Part shown: positions 23,029 to 30,811 of the stretch, piece after piece | Numbering within the stretch: position 1 is the first letter of the stretch | How the letters are laid out: the number at the start of each line of letters is the position of its first letter | From: Micrococcales bacterium KH10 | Lineage (GTDB): Bacteria > Actinomycetota > Actinomycetes > Actinomycetales > Cellulomonadaceae | Direction of reading: 5' to 3' | DNA length: 64,000 bases | NCBI GenBank assembly: GCA_900188465.1 | Contig: FZPE01000004.1 | Coordinates: 1-64,000, forward strand | Notes under the pieces: generated by a model | What the model was told of the DNA's origin: nothing | Seen by the model: only the letters and a program-made list of their open reading frames with translations | The model's database searches: none | Made by a program: the position numbers and the translations under genes

Positions 23029-23070
23029 CGGCGGGTGCCGTGCCCAACAGGGTGCGACACCCGCCGTTTG
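23029..23070 (+). terminator. Enolase terminator
   Basis: 9-bp arms cggcgggtg / cacccgccg followed by TTTGTTCG, 46 nt after the eno stop. Confidence 0.75.
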
Positions 23071-23111
23071 TTCGTCCGCACTGGCGCCGCTCGTTCGTCC
23101 GCACCGCCGAA

Positions 23112-23173
23112 AGGGCACCATAATCTTGTTGCGCACCAGTTATAAGGGGTGCTGGAGACGATTATGGTGCCCT
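23112..23173. repeat. Inverted repeat upstream of the ftsB-like gene
   Basis: 14-bp perfect arms agggcaccataatc and its complement around a 34-nt spacer. It lies between the eno terminator and the ftsB-like gene. Role unknown; an operator or leader structure is possible. Confidence 0.55.
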
Positions 23174-23256
23174 GCAAATGTGCGGAGGGAGCCAGTTGGG
23201 GGGCGCCCCGCGCGCCTACCGGCGGATTCTCAGCCCGGCGCGGCACAATCGGTGCT

Positions 23257-23715
23257 ATGAGTTCCAGGGTTCCCGTGAGTCGGCCGAAAACTGGCCGCAT
23301 GGGCTGGGTGCGCCCGATGTCGGTGCGCCTGGTCGTGCTGGGAATCGTCGCGCTCGGCGCCTTCGCGCTCGTCATCCCGACAATGATGAACTATGTGGAA
23401 CAACGAGCCGAGACCCGGCAACTCGAAGAGCAGGCCGCGCAGACCCGCGCTGAGAACGACAAACTTCAGACCGAGATCGACCGCTGGAACGACGACAACT
23501 ATGTGGCCGCACAGGCCCGTGAACGGCTCAGCTTCGGTTATGACGGCGAAACCCGCTACAAGGTTATCGATCCGCAAGCGGTCGTGGACGACACCAACCC
23601 CAAGACCGGGCAAGAGGTCACCGCTGGCGCGGTGGAATTCCCCATCGGCAAAGAAGAATCCTGGTATCGGACCTTGTGGGAATCAGTAGAAGTTGCGGGC
23701 GGTACGGCACAATAG
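23257..23715 (+). CDS. FtsB/DivIC-family septum protein
   Basis: 152 residues. Short basic cytoplasmic head, one transmembrane helix (LVVLGIVALGAFALVI), then an extracellular coiled coil (YVEQRAETRQLEEQAAQTRA) and the typical WNDDNYVAAQARERLSFGYDGE end of this family, which acts in the divisome. The ATG at 23257 lacks a good ribosome site; in-frame starts exist upstream (GTG 23149, ATG 23164), so the head could be longer. Position after eno and before DUF501 is as in mycobacteria. Confidence 0.85.
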   Translation: MSSRVPVSRPKTGRMGWVRPMSVRLVVLGIVALGAFALVIPTMMNYVEQRAETRQLEEQAAQTRAENDKLQTEIDRWNDDNYVAAQARERLSFGYDGETRYKVIDPQAVVDDTNPKTGQEVTAGAVEFPIGKEESWYRTLWESVEVAGGTAQ

Positions 23716-23719
23716 GACG

Positions 23720-24361
23720 GTGCCTTCGACTGTTTACCCCCCATCGGAATCTGACGCGACACCGCCAGGGACGCTTTCACCACAGGATGCTCAAATAATC
23801 GCCGCCCGCGGCGGTTACGGTGCAGAGGACCCGGCCGCGACGATCACTGCGGACGACATCGCCGAAGTGGCCCACCAATTGGGCCGCACTCCGCGTGGCA
23901 TGGTCGCGATCAGCGCTCGATGCGTGTGTGGCCGGCCCTGGGCGGTGAAAACTGCGCCACGTCTCGACGACGGCACGCCGTTCCCCACGCTGTTCTATTT
24001 GACGCATCCGGCGTTGACAGCAGCGGCATCCACCCTTGAGGCTGCCGGGGTGATGAAAGAAATGACGCAGCGCCTCAGTGAAGACGAGTCATTGGCTGCG
24101 GCTTACCGCAGTGCGCACGAGGCATACTTGGCCGAGCGCGAAGCGCTGGCTCATGTCAGCGAGATCGAAGGGATATCGGCAGGCGGCATGCCCACCCGAG
24201 TCAAGTGTCTCCACGTCCTGATCGGCCATTCGCTGAGTGCCGGGCCGGGTCAGAACCCGTTGGGGGACGAAGCCATCGCGCTCGCGATCAATGCCCGACT
24301 ATTCACTCCGGGGCAATGCCAATGTGTCGCCCGCCCCGCTGAGGAGGCCGCTGATGGCTGA
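23720..24361 (+). CDS. DUF501 protein
   Basis: Uncharacterised actinobacterial family always found near eno and ppx. 213 residues from the GTG at 23720, four bases past the previous stop; a TTG at 23693 is an alternative. It contains LGRTPRGMVAISARCVCGRP, DGTPFPTLFYLTHP, GISAGGMPTRVKCLHVLIGH and GQNPLGDEA, the conserved family blocks, with Cys residues that may bind a metal. An N-terminal extension of about 45 residues precedes the family domain. Its 3' end overlaps ppx by 8 nt. Confidence 0.85.
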   Translation: MPSTVYPPSESDATPPGTLSPQDAQIIAARGGYGAEDPAATITADDIAEVAHQLGRTPRGMVAISARCVCGRPWAVKTAPRLDDGTPFPTLFYLTHPALTAAASTLEAAGVMKEMTQRLSEDESLAAAYRSAHEAYLAEREALAHVSEIEGISAGGMPTRVKCLHVLIGHSLSAGPGQNPLGDEAIALAINARLFTPGQCQCVARPAEEAADG

Positions 24362-25316
24362 AAACACAAGACGGGTCGCCGCTATCGACTGTGGCACGAA
24401 CTCCATCCGGCTGCTCATCGCGGATGTCGATCCGGTTGCCGGAACCCTGGTGGATATTGAACGCACGATGACCGTGGTGCGCCTCGGCCAAGGGGTCGAC
24501 AAGACGGGCGTCCTCGACGCGGATGCACTGAACCGCACCTTCACCTGCACCCGCACCTACCAGGCATTGATCGAGCGGCACGGAGTCGAGGCCGTGAGGT
24601 TCGTCGCGACATCGGCGACCCGTGATGCCTCGAACCGAGACGAGTTCTTTGACGAGATCAATGAGATCCTCGGCGTCACGCCGGAGGTCATTTCGGGCGA
24701 CGAGGAAGCCCGGCTGTCATTCAGAGGCGCCACAGGGGTCTTTGGCGGCCAATTCGAAGCGCCGTATCTGGTCGTCGATCTCGGTGGCGGCTCGACTGAA
24801 CTCGTCCTTGGAACTACGACGCCCGAGGCCGCCTGGTCCATGGACGTCGGCTGTGTGCGCATGACTGAACGACACCTCAAGTCGGATCCGCCGACTGAAG
24901 CTGAACTCGCTGCCGCGCGAGCCGATGTCCAGGCGGCTTTGGATGAGGCTGGCCGGCACGTGCCGCTGGGCGATACCGCCACATTGGTCGGGTTGGCCGG
25001 ATCGATCACGACGGTGACCGCACACGCCTTGGGCCTTGAGCTATACGAACGAGACCGGATCAATGGCGCAGTCCTTCCGATCGATGCTGTGCTCGAATCC
25101 GCGTCCGACCTGCTCACGCGCTCACGGGAGCAGCGTGCGGAGCTTGGTTTCATGCATCCAGGTCGCATCGACGTGATCGGTGCGGGGGCATTGGTGTGGT
25201 CGGAGGTCGTGCAACGTGTGCAGCGCGAGGTGCGGGCTGCAGGCCGGGAACTCGCCACTACATTGACCTCTGAACACGACATTCTGGATGGAATCGCGTG
25301 GTCACTTGTGCAGTAG
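24354..25316 (+). CDS. ppx: Exopolyphosphatase / pppGpp phosphohydrolase (Ppx/GppA)
   Basis: 320 residues, short actinobacterial form. ASKHA fold with VAAIDCGTNSIRLLIAD at the start, YLVVDLGGGSTELVLG and GLAGSITTVTA as the phosphate-binding loops. ATG at 24354 follows GAGGAGG and overlaps the DUF501 stop. It degrades polyphosphate or removes phosphate from pppGpp; sequence does not separate the two. Corresponds in position to ppx2 of M. tuberculosis. Confidence 0.92.
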   Translation: MAENTRRVAAIDCGTNSIRLLIADVDPVAGTLVDIERTMTVVRLGQGVDKTGVLDADALNRTFTCTRTYQALIERHGVEAVRFVATSATRDASNRDEFFDEINEILGVTPEVISGDEEARLSFRGATGVFGGQFEAPYLVVDLGGGSTELVLGTTTPEAAWSMDVGCVRMTERHLKSDPPTEAELAAARADVQAALDEAGRHVPLGDTATLVGLAGSITTVTAHALGLELYERDRINGAVLPIDAVLESASDLLTRSREQRAELGFMHPGRIDVIGAGALVWSEVVQRVQREVRAAGRELATTLTSEHDILDGIAWSLVQ

Positions 25317-25418
25317 CGCGGTGATGTGGCTAGCATCACATGACCAGGCGTTTTCCTGCTGAGCAAATGCTGACGTACGCTTGAGTGAAATCTGTCGATC
25401 ACATTCCAGGAGACCGGT

Positions 25419-26798
25419 GTGTCTAGTTCTACTGTGTCCAACGATTCGAGCCTGCCTCGCATCCTTGTCTTGGGCGGCGGGTCCGTCGGCTTGTACTCGG
25501 CTCGTCGCCTGCGTCGACGCCTCGGCAAGAAGGCGCACATTACCGTTGTAGACGCACTGCCCTACATGACCTACCTGCCCTTCCTCCCAGAGGTCGGTGC
25601 TGGAGCAATCGGTGGCCGCGATGTCGTGGCTCCGTTCCTGCGGGCGCTCAAGGGAATCAACCTGGTACAGGCCAAGGTCACCAACATCGACCACGCCGCG
25701 CAGAAGGTCACGGTTGCTCCTGAGGTCGGCGAAGATTTCGACATCGAATACGACGAGTTGGTCGTCGGTCTCGGCTCCATCGCTCGTACCCTGCCCATTC
25801 CGGGTCTTGCTGAGGAAGCGATCGGATTCAAGGCCGTCGAAGAGGCGCTCTACCTGCGCAATCAGATCCTTGACCGCATCTTCATCGCTTCGAATACCAA
25901 GGACGAGGCACTCCGTGCCCGCCTGCTTACCTTCACCTTCATCGGTGGCGGTTTCGCCGGTATCGAGGCTGTCGGTGAGGCCGAGGACATGGCCAAGGCA
26001 GCAGTACGCAAGGTCCCGTCGCTGAGTGAATCAGATCTGCGTTTCGTCGTCATCGAGGGTGCTGACCGGATCCTCCCGGAACTGCCGCTGGAGATGGCGC
26101 AGTACGGCCTGGCGAACCTGCGCCGCCGCGGTATCGAGGTTCACCTCTCGACCTTCTTGAGTTCGTGCATCGAGGGCAAGGTAGTCACCTCGACCGGTGT
26201 GGAATTCGAGTCCGACACTATTGTGTGGACCGCGGGAGTGCGCGCCAACCCGGTTATTGGCGAATCTGATCTGCCCACCGACCAACTCGGCCGCCTCACC
26301 GCAGCCGCAACATTGCAGGTCGTGAACGAGGATGGCGAGGTCGTGCCGCACGCTTGGGGCGCCGGTGACTGCGCTGCAGTGCCAGACCTGCACAACCCAG
26401 GTAAGTTCTGCCCGCCGAACGCGCAGCACGCTATCCGCGAGGCCAAGGTCCTGGCAGATAACGTGGTCGCGACCCTGGCTGGTCGTCAAGTGCGTGAATA
26501 CAAGCACAAGAACCTCGGAACCGTGGCCTCCCTAGGGCTGCACAAGGGCGTTGCGATGCTCTTCGGCTTCATCAAGCTCAAGGGTTGGCTTGCATGGATG
26601 GCGCACCGCTCGTACCACGTGATGGCCATGCCGACACCGAGCCGCAAGATCCGCATCATTTTCGGCTGGATGTCCGCGACGTTCCTGCGCCGCGAATTGG
26701 CACCCCTGGGTGCTACCGCCGACCCGCGCGCATCATTCCGGGCGGCATCGGCGCCTGCTAAGCCCAAGGAAGAGAAGAAGGCCGAAAAAGCCGACTGA
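25419..26798 (+). CDS. ndh: Type II NADH dehydrogenase (non-proton-pumping)
   Basis: 459 residues from a GTG after CAGGAG. FAD-binding motif VLGGGSVGLYSARRLRRR near the N-terminus, NAD-binding FIGGGFAGIEAVGEAEDM in the middle, then AWGAGDCAAVPD, which contacts FAD. Feeds electrons from NADH to menaquinone at the membrane. The C-terminus ends in a Lys/Glu-rich tail. A tRNA gene follows 17 nt downstream. Confidence 0.92.
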   Translation: MSSSTVSNDSSLPRILVLGGGSVGLYSARRLRRRLGKKAHITVVDALPYMTYLPFLPEVGAGAIGGRDVVAPFLRALKGINLVQAKVTNIDHAAQKVTVAPEVGEDFDIEYDELVVGLGSIARTLPIPGLAEEAIGFKAVEEALYLRNQILDRIFIASNTKDEALRARLLTFTFIGGGFAGIEAVGEAEDMAKAAVRKVPSLSESDLRFVVIEGADRILPELPLEMAQYGLANLRRRGIEVHLSTFLSSCIEGKVVTSTGVEFESDTIVWTAGVRANPVIGESDLPTDQLGRLTAAATLQVVNEDGEVVPHAWGAGDCAAVPDLHNPGKFCPPNAQHAIREAKVLADNVVATLAGRQVREYKHKNLGTVASLGLHKGVAMLFGFIKLKGWLAWMAHRSYHVMAMPTPSRKIRIIFGWMSATFLRRELAPLGATADPRASFRAASAPAKPKEEKKAEKAD

Positions 26799-26815
26799 TC
26801 TGACCTTGTCAGGTC

Positions 26816-26889
26816 GCCCCCATAGCCCAATTGGCAGAGGCAGCCGACTTAAAATCGGTCCAGTGTGGGTTCGAGTCCCACTGGGGGCA
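26816..26889 (+). tRNA. tRNA with anticodon UAA (Leu), short variable loop
   Basis: 74 nt. Acceptor GCCCCCA pairs with TGGGGGC; 3-bp D stem GCC/GGC; anticodon stem GCCGA/TCGGT with loop CTTAAAA, anticodon TAA; T arm GTGGG-TTCGAGT-CCCAC; discriminator A; CCA not encoded. UAA reads the rare leucine codon UUA. Canonical bacterial leucine tRNAs have a long extra arm; here the variable loop is only 5 nt (ccagt). The D arm and anticodon arm resemble tRNA-Leu(UAA). Confidence 0.85.
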
Positions 26890-26897
26890 CTTCCTCC

Positions 26898-27650
26898 CTA
26901 TTCAGTGCAACGCGGCACTCTCTCGCTTACGGCGGCGGTTGCCCACACCCCGGACGTGCCGCGCCGATGCGACCCGATGAGATGGGTGTCAACCATTCCG
27001 ATTGCTTCCATCAGGGCGTACATGGTGGTGGGGCCGACGAAGGCGAAGCCCGCGCGTTTGAGGGCTTTGGATAGCGCCACGGACTCCGGGCTGGTCGTGG
27101 GGACCTGTGCATAGGTTGCCGGAGCGGGTGTCTCGTCAGGCTGATAGGCCCAGATGAACTGGACCAGCCCGCCATCTTCGCGCAACCGGACTGTTGCCGC
27201 TGCGTTGTTGATCGTGGCGAGGATCTTTGCCCGGTTCCGCACGATTCCGGCGTCTTCGAGTAGCCGGGCGATGTCGTCATCGTCGAAGTTCGCCACTACG
27301 TCAGGCATGAACTCAGCGAAGGCGGTGCGGAACGCCGGGCGCTTGCGCAAGATCGTCGCCCAAGAGAGCCCGGATTGGAAAGCCTCCAAACTGAGTCGCT
27401 CAAATAGGCCCCGCTCGTCCCGGACGGGCATACCCCATTCAGTGTCGTAGTAGTCGCGCAGCAAGGGGTCGTGGGCGGCCCAGCGAGGACGAGCCAACCC
27501 ATCGTCTCCGATGACAAGGCCGCTAGGTTCCGAACGAGTTTCGGCAGGCTCAACCAGTGGGGTGGTTTCGGCGGGCTCAACCAGCGACCTTTCGTTGATC
27601 GAGCTTGTCGAGGTCAACGGAGTTGTTGCGGGACTGAGTTGCGAACTCAT
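26898..27650 (-). CDS. tag: DNA-3-methyladenine glycosylase I
   Basis: Excises 3-methyladenine from DNA. About 250 residues from the ATG at 27650, which overlaps the ogt stop as ATGA. Core motifs RPRWAAHDPLLRDYYDTEWG, LFERLSLEAFQSGLSW and FAFVGPTTMYALMEAIGMVDTH match the family, including the Trp/Glu of the base pocket. The first 60 residues are an unusual extension containing LVEPAETTPLVEPAET, encoded by interspersed repeat DNA. Third gene of a minus-strand operon. Confidence 0.92.
   Translation of the reverse strand: MSSQLSPATTPLTSTSSINERSLVEPAETTPLVEPAETRSEPSGLVIGDDGLARPRWAAHDPLLRDYYDTEWGMPVRDERGLFERLSLEAFQSGLSWATILRKRPAFRTAFAEFMPDVVANFDDDDIARLLEDAGIVRNRAKILATINNAAATVRLREDGGLVQFIWAYQPDETPAPATYAQVPTTSPESVALSKALKRAGFAFVGPTTMYALMEAIGMVDTHLIGSHRRGTSGVWATAAVSERVPRCTE
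27538..27615. repeat. Interspersed repeats inside the 5' end of tag
   Basis: Two tandem units gtttcggcaggctcaacc (27538 on) and gtttcggcgggctcaacc (27564 on), plus a third unit at 27591-27615 that matches 12794-12818 in the ATPase gene. All are translated in the tag frame. Confidence 0.75.
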
Positions 27651-28180
27651 GCAGCTCGATTCCGCTTCTCCAGGTCTAGCAGCGCAACCTTCATCGCTGG
27701 GCCGCCACCATAATGACCCACCGATCCATCGGAGCGGACCACGCGGTGACAGGGCAAAACCAATGGCAGCGGGTTGGTGGCGCATGCCGTACCGACTGCG
27801 CGTGATGCTCGTGGTCGTCCTACGTCAGCCGCGACTTCGCCGTAACTCGCGGTTTCGCCATAGGGGATGTCGGCCAGTGCCTGCTGCACTGTCTGCCGGA
27901 ACCCTGAAGCCAGTCGGTGATCCAGTGACAGGTCGAAAACCTGCCGTTGGCCGGCAAAATATTCCTCCAACTGGCCGATGGTCGATTGAAGAGGGCGGGA
28001 ATCGCGGACGGGGTTGACTTCAAAGGTTCGCGACAGTGCGGCTAGCTCGGCATCGAAGTCAGCTTCGTCAAGACCGATTTTGACTAGACCGCGTGTGCTG
28101 GCAGCCAGCAGCAACTGTCCGTAGGGTGAGTCGATGACTTCGTAGGAGATGGCCTCGTCGCCAGCGATATCGGTGCGCAT
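27647..28180 (-). CDS. ogt: Methylated-DNA--protein-cysteine methyltransferase
   Basis: Suicide repair of O6-methylguanine. 177 residues with active-site Cys144 in VLPCHRVVRSDG, preceded by the helix-turn-helix region IPYGETASYGEVAADVG and RAVGTACATNP. Starts 3 nt after the flavoprotein reductase stop and overlaps tag by 4 nt, so the three genes form one unit. Confidence 0.95.
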   Translation of the reverse strand: MRTDIAGDEAISYEVIDSPYGQLLLAASTRGLVKIGLDEADFDAELAALSRTFEVNPVRDSRPLQSTIGQLEEYFAGQRQVFDLSLDHRLASGFRQTVQQALADIPYGETASYGEVAADVGRPRASRAVGTACATNPLPLVLPCHRVVRSDGSVGHYGGGPAMKVALLDLEKRNRAA

Positions 28181-28183
28181 AGT

Positions 28184-29320
28184 TCAAGTGTCGTACACAT
28201 CGGTGACGTATCGCCCGTCCAATTGCAATTGAGGTACTGAAAAATCTGTCATCGTCCCTGTCAGCTGGGCCTTATCCAAGATCTGCCCGAGCGTCAGCTC
28301 GACTCCGCGCGCCATCGGCCCGTGACCGCAGACGTAGATGCGCGCGCCGTCCGATAGCCACGCGATGATGTCGGCCGCCTGATCGACCATGGCGTGTTGT
28401 ACGTAACGCGGATGGCTGCCGTCGCGAGAAAAGGCGAGGTCAAGGCGAGTGAGCACTCCGGTATGCAAGGCAGTGGTCAACTCGTCCTGGTAGAGAAAAT
28501 CGGTGGCACGAGCACGATCGCCGAAAATCAGCCAACTGCGCCGCGACTCGGCTACCGCCATCTGCTGTAGGAAACCGCGGAACGGGGCGATGCCGGTTCC
28601 TGCGGCGATCATGATGACCGGTCGGTCATCGTCGGGCAATCGGAACTGGGGATTGGGGACCGGGAAAATCTCGACGGTGGCGCCGGGTGTGGCAGTCACC
28701 AGGTGTTCCGAGGCGATGCCGTGCCGGACGCGGCCGCCGTGTGTTTCCCGCAGACGTGCCACGGTCAGATCGAGCGTGTCGCCTTCGCGCGTGGGATAAG
28801 ACGAGATCGAGAAAGCGCGCGGGTGGGCCGGTCGCAGTGTGCCCAGCAGGGTCGCTGGAGCCACCTGGTCACGAAGTTCCTGAAACAGGTCCAGTACATC
28901 AGGGACGGGCAATTGCAGTGATGAGGCGGGCGCGGAAACGGGGATCGGCAAGTGACGGAGAAGTCGAGGAGACGGGATTGACACTTCGAGGTGATGTGTC
29001 AGCGCATCGCGGAGGTCACGTACACCCCGGTGCGGCTCAGTGCCGTCATATCCCAGCACGTCCAGTAGCCCGTCGACGAGGGCTTCCGGCGCGGGTGCCA
29101 GCACTCCGAGCGTGTCACCGGGCAGAGATGTCAAAACGGTGCGATCCACCTGGATCCCCACTCGCCATACTTCTTTGGACGAGTTCTCACTGGTCAGCCG
29201 CTGCTGAGCGGCGATGCGGGCATGATAGGGGCGCTTCCGGCTGAACTGCGGCACCGCCGTTGCCCGAGCTGACCTCGCGACGGGAGTCGCTGCTGCTGCG
29301 CCCTGAGCCGAATCCACCAT
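28184..29320 (-). CDS. CysJ/P450-reductase-like FAD/NADPH flavoprotein, without FMN domain
   Basis: About 378 residues from the ATG at 29320. It has only the FAD and NADPH half of a diflavin reductase: the connecting domain, RAFSISSYP for FAD, GTGIAPFRGFLQQM and YVCGHGPMARGVE for NADPH. No flavodoxin domain and no nearby flavodoxin or ferredoxin gene is seen, so the electron acceptor is unknown. Its stop is 3 nt from ogt. A link to alkylation repair would be new, but it may simply be a sulfite- or nitrate-type reductase placed there by chance. Confidence 0.8.
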   Translation of the reverse strand: MVDSAQGAAAATPVARSARATAVPQFSRKRPYHARIAAQQRLTSENSSKEVWRVGIQVDRTVLTSLPGDTLGVLAPAPEALVDGLLDVLGYDGTEPHRGVRDLRDALTHHLEVSIPSPRLLRHLPIPVSAPASSLQLPVPDVLDLFQELRDQVAPATLLGTLRPAHPRAFSISSYPTREGDTLDLTVARLRETHGGRVRHGIASEHLVTATPGATVEIFPVPNPQFRLPDDDRPVIMIAAGTGIAPFRGFLQQMAVAESRRSWLIFGDRARATDFLYQDELTTALHTGVLTRLDLAFSRDGSHPRYVQHAMVDQAADIIAWLSDGARIYVCGHGPMARGVELTLGQILDKAQLTGTMTDFSVPQLQLDGRYVTDVYDT

Positions 29321-29455
29321 GTTTATATGTTGCCATCCAGGTATGACCAAAGATGACTCGTTAGGATGGTGAGGTCACCCGAGGCTCTCGGTGCGGTCGA
29401 CCGTGCTGATTCCGAGGTATGACGTGGCCTTTTCCGATCTACCCCGGAGACCGCG

Positions 29456-30274
29456 ATGTCCAACCCAGTGCTCAATTCCAGTTCTATTTTCGGTGGGAAC
29501 GCACAGCCTTACCAGGCGAACCCTGCTCCGACCTACCAGGGACAGCAGAGCCCGAACGCTGCACCGCAGACACTCGACGCGATGTACAACGCGCCCGCCG
29601 CGACGTCGGTTGACACCGACCGGATGACATATGACGATGTCATCGTCAAGACCGGTGGACTGTTCCTCATCATCGTTGCGCTAGCAGCGGTGTCATGGCA
29701 GTTGACCTCCTCCATGCCGAGCCTGTGGGTCATCGGTCTGGTCGGTGGTCTGGTCTTCGGTCTGATCAATGCTTTCAAGCGTGAACCGAGCCCGGCGCTG
29801 ATCGTTGTCTACGCAGCCTTTGAAGGAGTGTTCCTCGGCGGTATTTCCGCGATGTACCACTTCATGTGGGACGGCATTGTGTTGCAGGCAGTGCTTGCGA
29901 CCTTCGCTGTCTTCGCGGTTTCGCTGCTGCTCTTCCGTTCTGGCAAAGTCCGTGTCACGCCGAAGTTCACCAAGTTCTTGTTGATCGCCATCAGCGGTTA
30001 CCTCGTGTTCTCGCTCGCCAACCTGCTGCTCGTGTGGACGGGTGTCCTAGGCGGTTGGGGTATGCGTGGCGGCGGTTTTGGTATCGCCATCGGATTGTTC
30101 GCGGTAGGACTGGCAGCCATGTCGCTGATTGCAGACTTCGACCAGATCCAGCGCGGTGTTGAAGGCGGCGCGCCGCGCAAGTTCGCCTGGGCAGGTGCTT
30201 TCGGCCTCATCGTTACTCTCGTGTGGCTGTACCTCGAACTGCTCCGGTTGTTCGCGATCTTGCGCGGTGACTGA
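29456..30274 (+). CDS. Bax inhibitor-1/YccA-like membrane protein
   Basis: 272 residues. A soluble Pro/Gln/Ala-rich head of about 60 residues, then seven hydrophobic helices starting with VKTGGLFLIIVALAAVSW and ending ELLRLFAILRGD. Belongs to the actinobacterial Bax1-I family (related to TMBIM proteins, some of which leak calcium). Start ATG has GGAG upstream. Role unproven in bacteria. Confidence 0.88.
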   Translation: MSNPVLNSSSIFGGNAQPYQANPAPTYQGQQSPNAAPQTLDAMYNAPAATSVDTDRMTYDDVIVKTGGLFLIIVALAAVSWQLTSSMPSLWVIGLVGGLVFGLINAFKREPSPALIVVYAAFEGVFLGGISAMYHFMWDGIVLQAVLATFAVFAVSLLLFRSGKVRVTPKFTKFLLIAISGYLVFSLANLLLVWTGVLGGWGMRGGGFGIAIGLFAVGLAAMSLIADFDQIQRGVEGGAPRKFAWAGAFGLIVTLVWLYLELLRLFAILRGD

Positions 30275-30329
30275 ACGAATCAGCGCCCCAGTCGGTTCGG
30301 CACAAGTACCTGAACGCGCCACCACTTTG

Positions 30330-30348
30330 ACCCGCACCGAATGCGGGT
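30330..30348 (+). terminator. Small hairpin between the Bax-like and FKBP genes
   Basis: 7-bp arms acccgca / tgcgggt with a 5-nt loop, 55 nt after the upstream stop. Weak T content; low confidence. Confidence 0.35.
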
Positions 30349-30403
30349 GCCATCAATCATTACTGACGTCGCCAAGAGCGACGGAAAACATTGGAGTCAT
30401 CAC

Positions 30404-30811
30404 ATGACAGCAGTTCTGCCGGAAGTAACCGGTTCCTTCGGTGACGAGCCGACCCTGACCTTTCCCGCCCCGGCTGCGCCAGACGGGCTGCAAGTCCAGG
30501 TGCTGAGCGAAGGCGACGGTGAGGTGATCTCCGTCGGCGATGCGATCGACGTCAATTACCACGGCCAGATCTGGGGTGGCGGAATCTTCGACTCGTCCTT
30601 CAAGCGTGGCCAATCGATCGACTTTCCCATTGGCGTGGGCATGGTCATCAAGGGTTGGGATCAGTCGCTGGTGGGCAAGAAGGTCGGCTCCCGTGTGCTG
30701 GTGAGCATTCCGCCAGAGTTCGGTTATGGCTCACGCGGCGTCCCGCAGGCCGGCATCGGCGGTACCGACACATTGGTGTTCGTTGTTGACCTGCTAGGGA
30801 TCAAGCGCTGA
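30404..30811 (+). CDS. FKBP-type peptidyl-prolyl isomerase
   Basis: 135 residues from the ATG at 30404 (TTGGAG upstream). A single cytosolic FKBP domain with VNYHGQIWGGGIFDSSF, GMVIKGWDQSLVGKKVGSRV and IPPEFGYGS, keeping the aromatic residues of the active pocket. Catalyses proline cis-trans isomerisation in protein folding. It overlaps the next frame if that starts at CTG 30808. Confidence 0.95.
   Translation: MTAVLPEVTGSFGDEPTLTFPAPAAPDGLQVQVLSEGDGEVISVGDAIDVNYHGQIWGGGIFDSSFKRGQSIDFPIGVGMVIKGWDQSLVGKKVGSRVLVSIPPEFGYGSRGVPQAGIGGTDTLVFVVDLLGIKR

Noticed and set aside
24557-25540. A 327-codon open frame opposite ppx
   Set aside because: Ser/Arg-rich antisense shadow with no motif.
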